A stretch of 64,000 nt of DNA from Dryomyza anilis. Lineage: Eukaryota > Arthropoda > Insecta > Diptera > Dryomyzidae. The notes beneath the pieces were generated by a model. It made no database searches, was not told the origin of the DNA, and saw only the letters and a list, made by a program, of their open reading frames with translations. Numbering within the stretch: the stretch's first letter is position 1; every line of letters starts with the position of its first letter. The stretch is from positions 42,830,791 to 42,894,790 of the forward strand of contig OX638132.1 of NCBI GenBank assembly GCA_951804985.1, given 5' to 3'. This document shows, piece by piece, positions 1-11,497 of the stretch. A program made the translations under genes and the position numbers.

Positions 1-735
1 CAACCATTGGAAAATTATTTAGAAAATGTTTGAATTTTATTTAATAATTGAATAAAATTAATTTTAATGGTTTTGACTGCGCAATTGTTGCGACATATAT
101 TCAGTTGGCCTTTGTCTCGAAACACTATAAACACATTTTTTGAAAAATGTAAAAATATACCCCAAAATGAATATCTCAAAAACTAGAATCAATATGATAA
201 AACTGGCACCATTGTAGAAATCAGAGTTAGAAATACATTCATAAATTTTGCAACTTTTAATGTTAAATTTTTTTTTTTTTTTCAATGCTAAAAATAAATA
301 AAAATTTTAAAAATTATTTTTAAAATATGATGCAATCAAAATACCATCTTGAAATTTGGCATGTATTAAATCAGCCAAAAAATGTGATTTTTTTCAGGAT
401 TTTAAAATGGGTCCTTTTTAAGGACATCAATTTTAAAGTGCTAGGATAATGACGACAGGTCACATTTTAAAGTTTAGAAGTTACTTTTTAATTTTTCTAA
501 AAGTCTGTTCTATTAACTTAAAAAACGAGCCATCAACGGAGTTTCTATCATTTTTACTTTAAGAGATATTGAAATATAAACAACCATAGAAAAGTGATTT
601 TTGGCCCATTTTTTCTAACTTTGAAGCACTGTATCTCTGGAAGTAGTGGTCGAAAAAAATAAAAAAAATGGTCCATGCATATCTCAATAAGCTGCCAAAT
701 TTCATTTAAATCGAAAAGGTGAAATCTCAAAATTT
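1..735. other. Unclassified AT-rich segment left of truncated LTR
   Basis: No coding region is supported here. The sequence is repeated at 6755-7487. It directly abuts the truncated LTR at about 736, so the LTR's own terminal sequence has been replaced. Short frames in it have no recognisable domain. It could be the interior of an unidentified element that joined or was invaded by the LTR element. Confidence 0.5.
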
Positions 736-1164
736 ACTTTATTAATTCACTTTAATAAACAACTTTACTAATAACAAATTCTAACAACTGCTGCATGTCC
801 ACAATTTAACTTGACAATGATCACACGAGATGCCCTCGATCACTTTCCAATCACTACTGAAGTCCTGTACCTCAGATGCGGCTCCCTTATATACTGCATG
901 CATCAGTTCGACACGTTTCGACAAGCTTCGACTTGTTTCGAGAACATTCTACTCGTTTTGTGAATGACGCATGCTATTGGCATCTCATTCGCACTCATGT
1001 GTTTAAATGCGCTGATCTTCCATCTCTTTCTCGCACACTGCCTCAGTGCGCTGAATGATCTTCCGTCTCTTTCTAACACATGCTTAGTGCGCTGAATTGT
1101 CTTGCGTCTCATTAATTATTGTTGATTGCTTGCACTATGGGGAAAATTACCTCCTTTCGTAACA
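736..1164 (-). mobile_element. Truncated 3' LTR of the Gypsy-type element (copy A)
   Basis: Matches 11600-12029 closely, including the end that reads TGTTACGAAAGGAGG on the minus strand. The other LTR end (about 100 bases with the CGTAACA terminus) is missing and replaced by unrelated sequence at about 735. Confidence 0.85.
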
Positions 1165-1275
1165 CTGCCCTCCACCTAAATCTGTTCGTCCCGAACAGAT
1201 GTTAATCCTCTCTCTCTGTATTGCGTCAACCTTTCTAACTGAACGACTTTCATTTTTCGTCTGACGCCAGTAGTA
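1165..1275 (-). pseudogene. 3' end of pol plus polypurine tract (copy A)
   Basis: On the minus strand a short frame ends in RDEQI and a TAG stop, followed at once by the purine-rich GGTGGAGGGCAG and then the LTR start TGTTACG. This is the usual arrangement of pol end, polypurine tract and 3' LTR in Gypsy-type elements. The frame is cut off at 1275 by the mariner. Confidence 0.75.
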
Positions 1276-2286
1276 AGGACTGCGTCGAATAAAATTGTCC
1301 GCTACAAAAATGAAAAAATCTAGTAATCGAATTTTTATAGAATAAAATATTTTATTTTGCAAATTATTTTTAGATTAAAAAAAAATATAAAAAACCAGAA
1401 ATTATTATTTTTTAATAAAAAGTTTTCATTTTTCCGGAACCCCTTCCATTAATGTTGTAATGGTAGTGTCCGACACCCTCACAGCTGCTGAAGACCACTT
1501 TCTTTTAAAGTCTTGAAGGTCTTTGGCCACTTTTTTTGTTGTCTTCATCTCCCTTTTTACTAAAGCCAAGTATCTCTCAATCGGCCTGAGTTCTGGATAG
1601 TTTGGTGGATTGGCTTCTCTAGGCACCAAAATCATTGCATTTTGTTGGATCCACTCTAAGGCCGTTCATGGCCAAAAAAATGTGGACACTTTATGTTGGC
1701 GTAAAAATGGAAGCAATCTCTTCTGCAAGGATTCCTTCATATATATTTCGCTATTAATTGTACCCGATGTCACGAATGAGCTGCTCCTTTTTCCATAACT
1801 GCAAATTGCCTGCCAAACAAAGAATTTCTTTGGGAATTTTGCATTTTTTTTTTATTTAAATTTTTCAGCGACATTTCCTCTAGAATCGGCTGTATAAAAT
1901 TCCTGCCCAGGTAGCTGAGAAAAGTCCGCTAAAACATAAGTTTCATTAACATTATGCAGCAATTTTAAAAAAATCTTGGTTCAGCTTTTTAGCTCGTTGT
2001 TTTGCGGTTTCATTCTTGACGGCATTTCTATCCGGAACTTTTTGGACCTTGTACGTCTTCAGCCCAGCTTCTTAGTCCTGCGCACGAAAGATTCTGAGCA
2101 ATCCGCCTTTCGCGCCAATTTCCTTCCGGATATGCTTGGATCTTTCTTTAAAATATTCACAACCTTCTTCGACTTTTCACGATCATGTGGGCCTTTTTTT
2201 TACCAGAGCCTTTCTTCCGATCAATATTCAGGTCTTCCTTAAAGCGGTTGATAACGCGAGAAATGGTCTTAGGGTTAGCCCCTACC
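1276..2286 (-). pseudogene. Mariner transposase fragment (copy A, 3' part)
   Basis: Begins with the terminal inverted repeat AGGACTGCGTCGAATAAA next to a TA. On the minus strand it encodes the C-terminal part of a Tc1/mariner transposase, including PPNYPELRPIERY, which carries the last catalytic acidic residue. It is truncated at 2286 before the N-terminal helix-turn-helix region and lacks the right terminal repeat. It carries frameshifts and a deletion of about 26 bases near 1668 not present in copy B. Non-functional. Confidence 0.88.
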
Positions 2287-2460
2287 GATTTCAGGGGACA
2301 TCGTACTGAAATCGAGCACTTAATTTAAAATATTAGTTTTATGATACAATATATAGGGTGTCCCATTTGTATTTTTATTCTTTAAATTATTTTTTCACTG
2401 TGTATTTAATTTTAAACAATCGACCTGGTAATCTAGGGTTGTTTAATTATTCAACTTTAA
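2287..2460 (-). repeat. Old dispersed repeat, inverted relative to 12030-12480
   Basis: The reverse complement of this stretch matches two separate pieces on the far side of the LTR element: 12030-12130 (including ATGTCCCCTGAAATC) and 12425-12480 (GTCGATTGTTTAAAATTAAA). A third diverged copy lies at 12870-12960. No coding capacity. It looks like an ancient repeat family into which younger elements inserted. Confidence 0.75.
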
Positions 2461-2920
2461 TTCCATAATGATTAAAATTGATTTTGCTCTGTTTGCTCTG
2501 TTAGGTATTCACACCGTCATTTAAAGGTTTGTGCATTTGCTATATACAGACAAATGTCGGAACCATTTGCCAAAAGCTTACTGTAGATGGCGCTTTTGGA
2601 AGTGGATGTTGTTTTTTTTTATTTTTTTTTTTAATACAAATTAGGTATATATATTTAGGAAACTGTGCTTTTTATTAAATTTATTGTGATATTTAATAAT
2701 ACAGTGTTTTCACAATGCAAAAGAATTTTACATGTTACAGGAATACATGTTTAGTTTAAAAATTCAGAATATTGCAAACACATAATTGCCAAGTATTTTA
2801 TGGTCATGTTACAATACATATTCAGAATGCCAAGTATTTTCTGTACAGTTTAGGATGAAATTTAATTTTTTTAGAATTTTATATATTATATATTTAATAT
2901 ATTTTATATATTAAATATTA
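2461..2920. other. AT-rich DNA without recognised features
   Basis: I see no gene, terminal repeat or coding similarity. It contains homopolymer T runs near 2610-2630 and TA-rich sequence near 2880-2920 that served as the target of the hAT-like element. Confidence 0.5.
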
Positions 2921-2928
2921 TTTTATAT

Positions 2929-5862
2929 CAAGGATTGAAACCTAAACGAATAACGGTTTCGATTTCGGTTTCGGTTTTTTCCGCGTTTCGGTTTCGGTTA
3001 CGGTTTCGGTTTTAAGTTTTTGTAACGAAACGGTTTCGGTATACCGGTTCCAAGTTACGGTTTCGGTTTTGATTTCGGTTTTTGTATAAATTTTCTTTAT
3101 TTCCATATTTTTCAAATAATTTTACATTTTTTATATGGTGCTAAATTATGTTCAAATTATGATATTGGAGTAAAGTGGAAAACGTAATTTAAACAATGTT
3201 TGTTGTTATTTTAGTAAAAATATTGTGAATTATTTAATTGATTACGCCAAGAAAAAAATTTAATTTAAAATTTCGTGACCACAAACCAATGAAAAGCAAC
3301 ATTTTGACTTCACCTGAGATATGATCTGAATTGCAAAGAAGAATTTGTACAATTTTCATTCATAAAAGCCAAAGAAATTAAATTTCAACAATTCTGTGAA
3401 CTGCAATATATGTAAACTAATGATGATCATTTGCAAGAGCAAGGCAAGAAATGGTAATCTTAATCTTTTAAATTTTAAATAAAAGATCGAAGACAAATAT
3501 CTTAAACTGCATATTAATTATGAAAACGAATAGAATCTGAACAATAATTGTATTTAAGTTATTTATTTTCCATATTTTTCAATTTCTTCAACATTTTACT
3601 AACAAAAAAAAAATCCAATAACTTAAAAATTTGAATTATATTTTAACAAGAATTAACTAATAAAAAATAATTGTATAAATCAAGTGATGTTGACGAGACA
3701 ATTCAAAATCTCAAGGCCATAATAAAATGAACGAAAAGTCACCAAATGCTAAATATTTTTTACAAACTTATTTATGTATCTTCAATTGATGAGAAAATGT
3801 AAATCTATTAGTTCATATTTCAACTTTAAAAATGCATCAATTACTTTTTATAATATTAATCAACAAACTCGAAAATTAAGTTTTTCATAAAAATGTGTTT
3901 GGTGACTTTTCGTTCTACAACGACGATATACATTATACGATATACAATAAATATTTCGTATAGGCATATTTCTGTTTTCGTCACAGATTAAAAAATCCGT
4001 ATGCTACACGTACCGTATGTCAAGAGAACTCAAATAATATCTTGCATAGTAACATTTTTCTTTGCGAACACCATGCGAACACAAACTCAAACGCTACAAA
4101 GCGGTTACTAACAGAAAGAAGAGAATATAACAATAACGAATACAATTCTTATACACACACTTTCACAACTCTTCGTTGCTATACTGTATCTTCGCATGGC
4201 AACAAACAGACGCATGACAACAGACAGACACATGACAACGGACAGACGCATGACAACGGACAGACTCATGGCACCACACTACATGTATGTATCTAGTACA
4301 GCTCTCTAGTTAGCAACAAAAACGAGTTCTCTTTGTGGTACAAATAATTTCCCGCCAAAAATTCTATCAAAAGCTTGGATGCTGTTTTATTCGCATTTTT
4401 GTTGTTGTTGCACTTTCAAACGAATCAGTGGATTTGTGAAAAAAGAAATACACAAAAAGCCATATATCAGCTAAATATATCAAACTGTAAAATGTTCATA
4501 TATTATTTTTATTTACTTCTTGATTTTACAATTAACAAAAAAACTATATATAAAAGTAAAACAAAAATAATAATGTGCAGAGCATAGTGCATATGCACAA
4601 TCGATGTACGAACTAGCGTAGCGAAGAAAAGATAAAAAACATTGTTTTGTCTGTTTTGTCTTTCTGAAGCGACTTTTAAAGCACTTTTAAAGCTATTTAC
4701 CGCTTCAAAAGTGCTTCACAGGCCTTATTTTTAAGATGCTTATATTCTTTAGAATTGACAAATAATTTGCACGCTTTCCATAGTTACTTGTTGTTCAATA
4801 TTTAGTAATATCATGAATTATTTTGTATATCATTATTACCTTCACCCTGTACCAGCTCCATTTTCTACTATGCTACTGACTAATAATAGTGTTAGTGAAG
4901 GAGGTAATAATCAAGATCTTATATTATTTATTCGTGGAAAAATAAATACATTAAAATCATAAAAAAAGCAAGTCTTCCTTTTCTTGCAGTCTTAGTCTTA
5001 GTCTTGCCCTTGCTCTTATTCTTTTTTTTGCAAAATCTCGATCTTGTTCTCGTTTTTGTTCTTGCAAAAAAAAAATGCAAGAACAAGAAATTTTTAATCA
5101 TCACTAATGTAAACAAATATCTGCCTTATACTTAAAATTTTTAAACTTGTCGAACTTGCACTTCATTTTTCGTATTTCCTTAAATAGTTACTGAGATGTT
5201 AATAATTTGAAACTTTTTTTACATTTTTTCTTGCAATACCATTGCTTTGTTTATGTCCGAAATTGACTATTTTGAAACATCAGTCAAAAATCCATTAGAA
5301 GACTTATAAATGGTATTCTATTGAATAGATCATTTAAAAGAATTTAAAATATATTCAAATGAACTTTTCAAAACTTGTTCCACTTTACCTCAAGCTCCCC
5401 TATATATTTTACTAATAAAATAAATAAAAAATCAATATTATTAAAATTTTAATCATTTTTTAACGTAAAAATTTTGCTTGGAGTTGCTGGTGTTTTGTTG
5501 GTAATTCGATTAATGAAACAGAAAACAAAATTTAAACCAAATACCGTTGTTTTGGAAATATCGTTTCTCAAAAAACAACATGTGAATTTTTGTACAACCA
5601 AAAATGTTTATTTTGGGAACTCCAAATTTTAATTAATAACATTTTACTTAAGATCTTCTATATAAAATAAAATATGTTTTTCTGTTTCTTTTTATACTTT
5701 TTTAAAAACCGTTTTAAACCGGTATAAAACCGAAACCGTTTATATCGGTTTTGGATATCGGTTTATTTCTGATTTTCGTATAACGGTTTCGGTTACGGTT
5801 TCGGTTTTAAAAATGAAACGGTTTTAAATGGATATCGGTTTCGGTTACGGTTTCAATCCTTG
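2929..5862. mobile_element. Non-autonomous hAT-like element, copy A
   Basis: Terminal inverted repeats CAAGGATTGAAACC at both ends, flanked by a perfect 8-bp target duplication TTTTATAT at 2921-2928 and 5863-5870. An 8-bp TSD with short terminal repeats is typical of the hAT superfamily. Just inside each end are clusters of degenerate GGTTTCGGTTACGG-type repeats (about 2950-3080 and 5705-5850), probably subterminal transposase-binding sites by analogy with hAT elements. No transposase frame survives; short frames at 4042-4296 and 4375-4587 have no recognisable domain. It is about 470 bases longer than the copies in U2-U4 and sits at a different target, so it is an independent insertion. Confidence 0.85.
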
Positions 5863-5870
5863 TTTTATAT

Positions 5871-6754
5871 ATTATAGTTTTTCTTTACATAATAAAAAAT
5901 ACAATACCAACATACCCATCCATCTGTTTGATGTTGATCTGTATATACATTTTCTAATTTCCAAAAATATTTATGAGCAAGTGTTGCAAAATTATTAGCT
6001 AATGCAAATTTATTATATACATAAGCTTATTTTATTTTGAAAGTCATTAAGAAACACATACCATTATTTAAGTGCTGTGAATCATAAAATTTGAATGTTG
6101 AAGTTGTTTGCACAATTATATTATTAAAAAATGTTGACCAAATAAATAGTTGAAATAAAAGAAACTTTGAAAAAGTTGTTTTGGCCGCGAAAAATTTGCA
6201 GATTCGAGTAACATCCAAATGTTATTTAACTTTTCTCTAGAGCACCGTGACCAATCTATGAACTGCCAACTGAAGACTTTAAAAATAATTTTAATTATTA
6301 TACACACAGGGAAAAATCAATTTTGCAGGTAACATCCCTATAAACCATTTGACGATCATTTTTGAATTCGATATAATAATGATAAATTATCGATATAAAA
6401 CTCAAAGTAATTGAAAATTTAATTGTTTCAAATTTTTGTCAACAATTAAAATTTATTTATCGAAAATAAAACCATTTACGATATCATCACGGAGTCTATA
6501 GCGAGAAAAACAGCGATATCATATTAGATAGGTTCGTTTCTATCATTTTCGTATCATTATAGATTATGGAAAACGTCAATTTGAACCTATAAATGATATA
6601 TATATCGTTTTATTTGCTGGGTGTTTAGGGCCTGTGTCAATCGGTAACTTTTTACTCGATGAAATTAAGTTGAATAAAATTTTTGTCTGGTGAAACAAAA
6701 TTTTCATTTATGCTGTGCCAAATGAAATGAAATTTTGGCAGAACAAAATTTTGA
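5871..6754. other. Non-coding AT-rich spacer
   Basis: No gene recognised. The part 6305-6620 is rich in ATCGAT/ATGATA-like motifs and starts with an ACACAGGGAAAAA-like sequence that resembles the ends of small non-autonomous elements, but I could not find a matching opposite terminus or target duplication. Confidence 0.4.
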
Positions 6755-7487
6755 CAACCATTGGAAAATTATTTAGAAAATGTTTGAATTTTATTTAATA
6801 ATTGAATAAAATTAATTTTAATGGTTTTGACTGCGCAATTGTTGCGACATATATTCAGTTGGCCTTTGTCTCGAAACACTATAAACACATTTTTTGAAAA
6901 ATGTAAAAATATACCCCAAAATGAATATCTCAAAAACTAGAATCAATATGATAAAACTGGCACCATTGTAGAAATCAGAGTTAGAAATACATTCATAAAT
7001 TTTGCAACTTTTAATGTTAAATTTTTTTTTTTTTTTCAATGCTAAAAATAAATAAAAATTTTAAAATATGATGCAATCAAAATACCATCTTGAAATTTGG
7101 CATGTATTAAATCAGCCAAAAAATGTGATTTTTTTCAGGATTTTAAAATGGGTCCTTTTTAAGGACATCAATTTTAAAGTGCTAGGATAATGACGACAGG
7201 TCACATTTTAAAGTTTAGAAGTTACTTTTTAATTTTTCTAAAAGTCTGTTCTATTAACTTAAAAAACGAGCCATCAACGGAGTTTCTATCATTTTTACTT
7301 TAAGAGATATTGAAATATAAACAACCATAGAAAAGTGATTTTTGGCCCATTTTTTTCTAACTTTGAAGCACTGTATCTCTGGAAGTAGTGGTCGAAAAAA
7401 ATAAAAAAAATGGTCCATGCATATCTCAATAAGCTTTACCAGCTGCCCAAATTTCATTTAAATCGAAAAGGTGAAATCTCAAAATTT

Positions 7488-7916
7488 ACTTTATTAATTC
7501 ACTTTAATAAACAACTTTACTAATAACAAATTCTAACAACTGCTGCATGTCCACAATTTAACTTGACAATGATCACACGAGATGCCCTCGATCACTTTCC
7601 AATCACTACTGAAGTCCTGTACCTCAGATGCGGCTCCCTTATATACTGCATGCATCAGTTCGACACGTTTCGACAAGCTTCGACTTGTTTCGAGAACATT
7701 CTACTCGTTTTGTGAATGACGCATGCTATTGGCATCTCATTCGCACTCATGTGTTTAAATGCGCTGATCTTCCATCTCTTTCTCGCACACTGCCTCAGTG
7801 CGCTGAATGATCTTCCGTCTCTTTCTAACACATGCTTAGTGCGCTGAATTGTCTTGCGTCTCATTAATTATTGTTGATTGATTGCACTATGGGGAAAATT
7901 ACCTCCTTTCGTAACA
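7488..7916 (-). mobile_element. Truncated 3' LTR (copy B)
   Basis: Matches the 5' LTR at about 11600-12029. The minus-strand start TGTTACG lies at 7916, and the distal end is missing at 7488, where an unclassified segment begins with no LTR terminus. Confidence 0.85.
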
Positions 7917-8027
7917 CTGCCCTCCACCTAAATCTGTTCGTCCCGAACAGATGTTAATCCTCTCTCTCTGTATTGCGTCAACCTTTCTAACTGAACGACT
8001 TTCATTTTTCGTCTGACGCCAGTAGTA
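7917..8027 (-). pseudogene. 3' end of pol with polypurine tract (copy B)
   Basis: The minus-strand frame includes KVVQLERLTQYR, the conserved integrase tail of Gypsy-type pol, and ends RDEQI-stop at 7928-7930. GGTGGAGGGCAG then leads into the LTR. The upstream half of the same domain lies at 9305 and beyond, separated by the mariner. Confidence 0.8.
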
Positions 8028-9304
8028 AGGACTGCGTCGAATAAAATTGTCCGCTACAAAAATGAAAAAATCTAGTAATCGAATTTTTATAGAATAAAAT
8101 ATTTTATTTTGCAAATTATTTTTAGATTAAAAAAAAATATAAAAAACCAGAAATTATTATTTTTTAATAAAAAGTTTTCATTTTTCCGGAACCCCTTCCA
8201 TTAATGTTGTAATGGTAGTGTCCGACACCCTCACAGCTGCTGAAGACCACTTTCTTTTAAAGTCTTGAAGGTCTTTGGCCACTTTTTTTGTTGTCTTCAT
8301 CTCCCTTTTTACTAAAGCCAAGTATCTCTCAATCGGCCTGAGTTCTGGATAGTTTGGTGGATTGGCTTCTCTAGGCACCAAAATCATTGCATTTTGTTGG
8401 ATCCACTCTAAGGCCGTTTTGCTGTAGTGACATGAAGCTCGCTTCATGGCCAAAAAAATGTGGACACTTTATGTTGGCGTAAAAATGGAAGCAATCTCTT
8501 CTGCAAGGATTCCTTCATATATATTTCGCTATTAATTGTACCCGATGTCACGAATGAGCTGCTCCTTTTTCCATAACTGCAAATTGCCTGCCAAACAAAG
8601 AAATTCTTTGGGAATTTTGCATTTTTTTTTATTTGAATTTTTCAGCGACATTTCCTCTAGAATCGGCTGTATAAAATTCCTGCCCAGGTAGCTGAGAAAA
8701 GTCCGCTAAAACATAAGTTTCATTAACATTATGCAGCAATTTTAAAAAAATCTTGGTTCAGCTTTTTAGCTCGTTGTTTTGCGGTTTCATTCTTGACGGC
8801 ATTTCTATCCGGAACTTTTTGGACCTTGTACGTCTTCAGCCCAGCTTCTTAGTCCTGCGCACGAAAGATTCTGAGCAATCCGCCTTTCGCGCCAATTTCC
8901 TTCCGGATATGCTTGGATCTTTCTTTAAAATATTCACAACCTTCTTCGACTTTTCACGATCATGTGGGCCTTTTTTTTACCAGAGCCTTTCTTCCGATCA
9001 ATACTCAGGTCTTCCTTAAAGCGGTTGATAACGCGAGAAATGGTCTTAGGGTTAGCCCCTACCTCCTTGGCAATTTTTTTAAAAGACCAGCTAGGTTGTT
9101 TTTGAAAAATTTTAATTATATTTTCTCGCACTTCCACTTCGTTTGCCATTTTCGCGTTAAATAAATTTTGTATTGACTATAACTGACACAAATTATTTTC
9201 TGCCATTTAATTCAGAGCTACTATGATCAAATTTTTTAATTTGAATCTTGCAATAGCACATTACGGGAAGATATGTAACGGACAATTTTATTCGACGCAG
9301 TCCT
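8028..9304 (-). mobile_element. Mariner (DD37E-like) DNA transposon, 1277 bp
   Basis: Terminal inverted repeats of about 31 bp with one mismatch (8028-8058 and 9274-9304; AGGACTGCGTCGAATAAA at the outer end), flanked on both sides by TA, the Tc1/mariner target duplication. It interrupts pol of the surrounding LTR element. Length and layout fit a full-length mariner with a decayed single-gene transposase on the minus strand. Confidence 0.93.
8178..9149 (-). pseudogene. Tc1/mariner transposase pseudogene
   Basis: The minus-strand frame starts at ATG 9149 with an N-terminal helix-turn-helix region (KKIAKEVGANPKTISRVINRF), then continues in shifted frames through a mariner-like catalytic region (YVLADFSQLPGQEFYTAD, ASCHYSKTALEW) to PPNYPELRPIERY and MEGVPEK at the end. 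In the family, the aspartate before ASCHY and the glutamate in PELRPIE are 37 residues apart (DD37E). Here the segment before ASCHY is altered and that aspartate is not readable. Several frameshifts and stops lie between 8453 and 8934. The enzyme would cut and paste the element at TA sites; this copy cannot make it. Confidence 0.88.
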
Positions 9305-9952
9305 TATTCTAGAATTTAACAATTTCACTCGTGGCGGGCTACAAAGCATGACCAGATCTCCTTCCTTAAATCCCGCAGAGTTTGCTCTCAAGTCGTATCG
9401 GGACTTCATCTTTTCACTTGCAATTTGTATACTCTGCCTTAACAACTGAAGCTCGTCTTGTTCTTCACTTTTCTTCTTGCCCAAAACACTTTTTGAAATA
9501 GGATTTTTCACATCCATGGTAGTACGTTCGCAATGTCCTCCTATGTTGTATTGATTCGTCTTACCGCAACTCCTGACGGCTGTTCTTTTTGCGGATACAC
9601 ATTTCTTACATCTGTGAATCCAGTAGGCGGCTGACTTCTGATATCCGACCCAATTGAAATGCTTCCTGACTTCTTCAATCGTTTTATTAATGCTCAAGTG
9701 ACATCCATTGGTTCCACAATGGCATTTCAGTACTATGGCTTTTATTTTTGACTTGGGAACAACAATCAAATGTCGTGCAGATCTGCCATTTTCACTTTCC
9801 CACACACGGTACAAACAACCATTTTGTAGCTTCAGGCTTTGCCACTGCGCCCAGTAAGCCCTGCTTATTGGACTGTTGGATGCTAACTCTTTCCATAATG
9901 GTTTTCTTTGCTGTTCCTTGAACGTCCGAATTTTTGCGATGTCGGGGTCCAT
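9305..9952 (-). pseudogene. pol: pol remnant: integrase zinc-binding and C-terminal domains
   Basis: The minus-strand frame encodes a stretch before integrase (WKELASNSPISRAYWAQW), the HHCC zinc-binding domain (GCHLSINKTIEEV, WIHRCKKC), then jumps directly to a C-terminal region with SRYDLRANSAGFKEGDLVML. The catalytic core with its DDE residues is missing, so an internal deletion fused the two parts. The frame is cut by the mariner at 9304. The reverse transcriptase and protease expected upstream are also absent, because gag ends at about 9965. Non-functional. Confidence 0.85.
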
Positions 9953-9964
9953 CTTTTGATCATT

Positions 9965-11467
9965 TCATATTTGCTCTAGACTCCATTGATCATCTGGCAC
10001 GACATTTAACGAACGAATGTGAATTATGTTCGTCTTTTCTTCTTCCGTCGAGCATTCTCTGGATTCCATTTTACACACCCGTGCCGACACAGTGCCCGAA
10101 TTGCCATGATGTTCCCTGGCGTTATCTTGGCCATCCTCAGGTCTCTTTTCTGGTCGGTATCCTTTAGGTGGTTGCAGATTTACATATTTACTTCTTTCAC
10201 GACAGTCGCGTTCCATATGCCCATATTTTCCACAGTTGTAGCATTTACCTTTCAATTGGGTGTTTCTGTTGGCAGCATAATGTCCGGATTTAACGCTGGC
10301 TTTGGACGCTCTACTTACTCCTTGACATAAATTTTCTCTCTCCTCATCTAGTACACGTTTCTCCATCGCTGGTCGGCACAATGTAGACGCTCCTGCGTAA
10401 GCGCTGTGGTGACCGTTTCCATAAATGTCACCTTTGGGTTAGTCATTGTTGCCCGTCTTGTCTCAGGATCCCGTATGCCATAAACGAATGCATTTATCTT
10501 GCACATTTCCAAGAAACCACAGGCTGAATCGGAATACGCCAAATGTACAAGTCTCTCAACATCCGCAGCATATTCCTGCAACGATTCGCAATTATTTTGC
10601 CTTCGGAACTTCAGCTGTATTCTGTAAATAGGTGCCATGTGGTCACTGCCGTATTTTCGTTGCAATGCACCCATGACCGCTGAATAACTGTTTATGTCAC
10701 CTTTTGGAACTGTCAGCAAAACTTCGGCTGCTCCTCCTTTCAGTGCCACAATAAGCGCTGCTTACCATGTCTTCATTGTTCCATCGATTACTTACAGCCG
10801 TGGTCTCAAATTGCAGCTTGAAAATGTTGAACGCTGTGGTTCCATCGTAAATCGGCGATTTTAGCCTCGTACCACTAACAACATGCTGTGTAGGTCCATT
10901 TATCTGCAACACGTGCACATCTTTTTTTATTTCCTGGATTTCTTTGTCTATACCATTTTCTAATCTTTGAATTTTATCATCAACATCATTTATATGCGCT
11001 TCAAGTTCATTTACTTTGCTATGTAGTGTATTAGAAACTTCCAGAAGCTGCTTAGAATGTTCTTGCAGCTGTTCAGAATTTTCCTGAAGTTTCTGTTCTA
11101 TTTTGTTAGAATTTTCTACAAGTTCATGCTTCATGTCTAATTTGAGATGATTGGAATTTTCTACAAGTTCGTGCTTCATGTCTAATTCGAGCTGATTGGA
11201 ATTTTCTAGAAGCTGTTGTTGTATTGCTCCGAGCAACTGGCTCATATCAAAACTTTGGGACTGTACTTTTTGCTCCGTGTCCACACTTTTCGATGACGCG
11301 GTTGCAGCTTCCACTTCAAACTCGTGATCTGCGAGGTCAATGCCTTGATTCTCTAATTCTTCCATTAGACGCATTTGTAGCTCTACTTTCGTACCTACAG
11401 TTGTAAGATTATGAATCGCCAGCTCCTTCTTTAGCTGTTCGACTTTAACTTGTTCGAATTTAACCAT
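9965..11467 (-). pseudogene. gag: Gag polyprotein, frameshifted (SAP domain, coiled coil, zinc knuckle)
   Basis: Minus-strand gag beginning at ATG 11467, a few bases after the tRNA-Leu primer site. Residues about 5-40 look like a SAP motif (LKKELAIHNLTTVGTKVELQ), a DNA-binding fold also found in some retroelement gags. Residues about 80-175 are predicted coiled coil with repeated ENSNQLELDMKHEL-type units. A capsid-like region follows (YDGTTAFNIFKLQFE, then EVLLTVPKGD, LQEYAADVERLVHLAY) and a CCHC zinc knuckle CYNCGKYGHMERDC. Frames change near 10755 and near 10375, so at least two frameshifts break it. Gag would package element RNA into particles. Confidence 0.87.
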
Positions 11468-11479
11468 TTTGTATCACAA

Positions 11480-11496
11480 TCCCACTTCTGACACCA
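11480..11496 (-). promoter_or_regulatory. Primer-binding site, tRNA-Leu
   Basis: Minus strand TGGTGTCAGAAGTGGGA begins one base after the 5' LTR. It is complementary to the 3' end of a fly tRNA-Leu (CCCACTTCTGACA plus CCA), from memory of that tRNA. It would prime minus-strand DNA synthesis. Confidence 0.85.
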
Positions 11497-11497
11497 A

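Larger units (their letters stand above)
1..2286. repeat. Segmental duplication, copy A (partner 6755-9063)
   Basis: This stretch is nearly identical in direct orientation to 6755-9063. It includes the truncated LTR, the pol tail and the left part of the mariner. Differences seen: a 14-base insertion near 310, a missing stretch near 1668 (about 26 bases within the transposase), and a few small indels. Similarity stops at 2286, inside the mariner transposase, where an unrelated old repeat begins. Because the copied block carries an already nested mariner, duplication came after the mariner insertion. Copy A may extend left of the window. Confidence 0.93.
6755..9063. repeat. Segmental duplication, copy B (partner 1-2286)
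   Basis: Direct copy of 1-2286. This copy is continuous with the rest of the mariner and with the LTR element's body to the right, so it is the original arrangement and copy A the derivative. Confidence 0.9.

Noticed and set aside
4928..5116. CRISPR-like or satellite array in the CTTGCTCTTGTTCTTG region of the hAT-like elements
   Set aside because: Short irregular CTTG/TTCTTG repeats without constant spacers; simple-sequence drift inside a transposon of a eukaryote.
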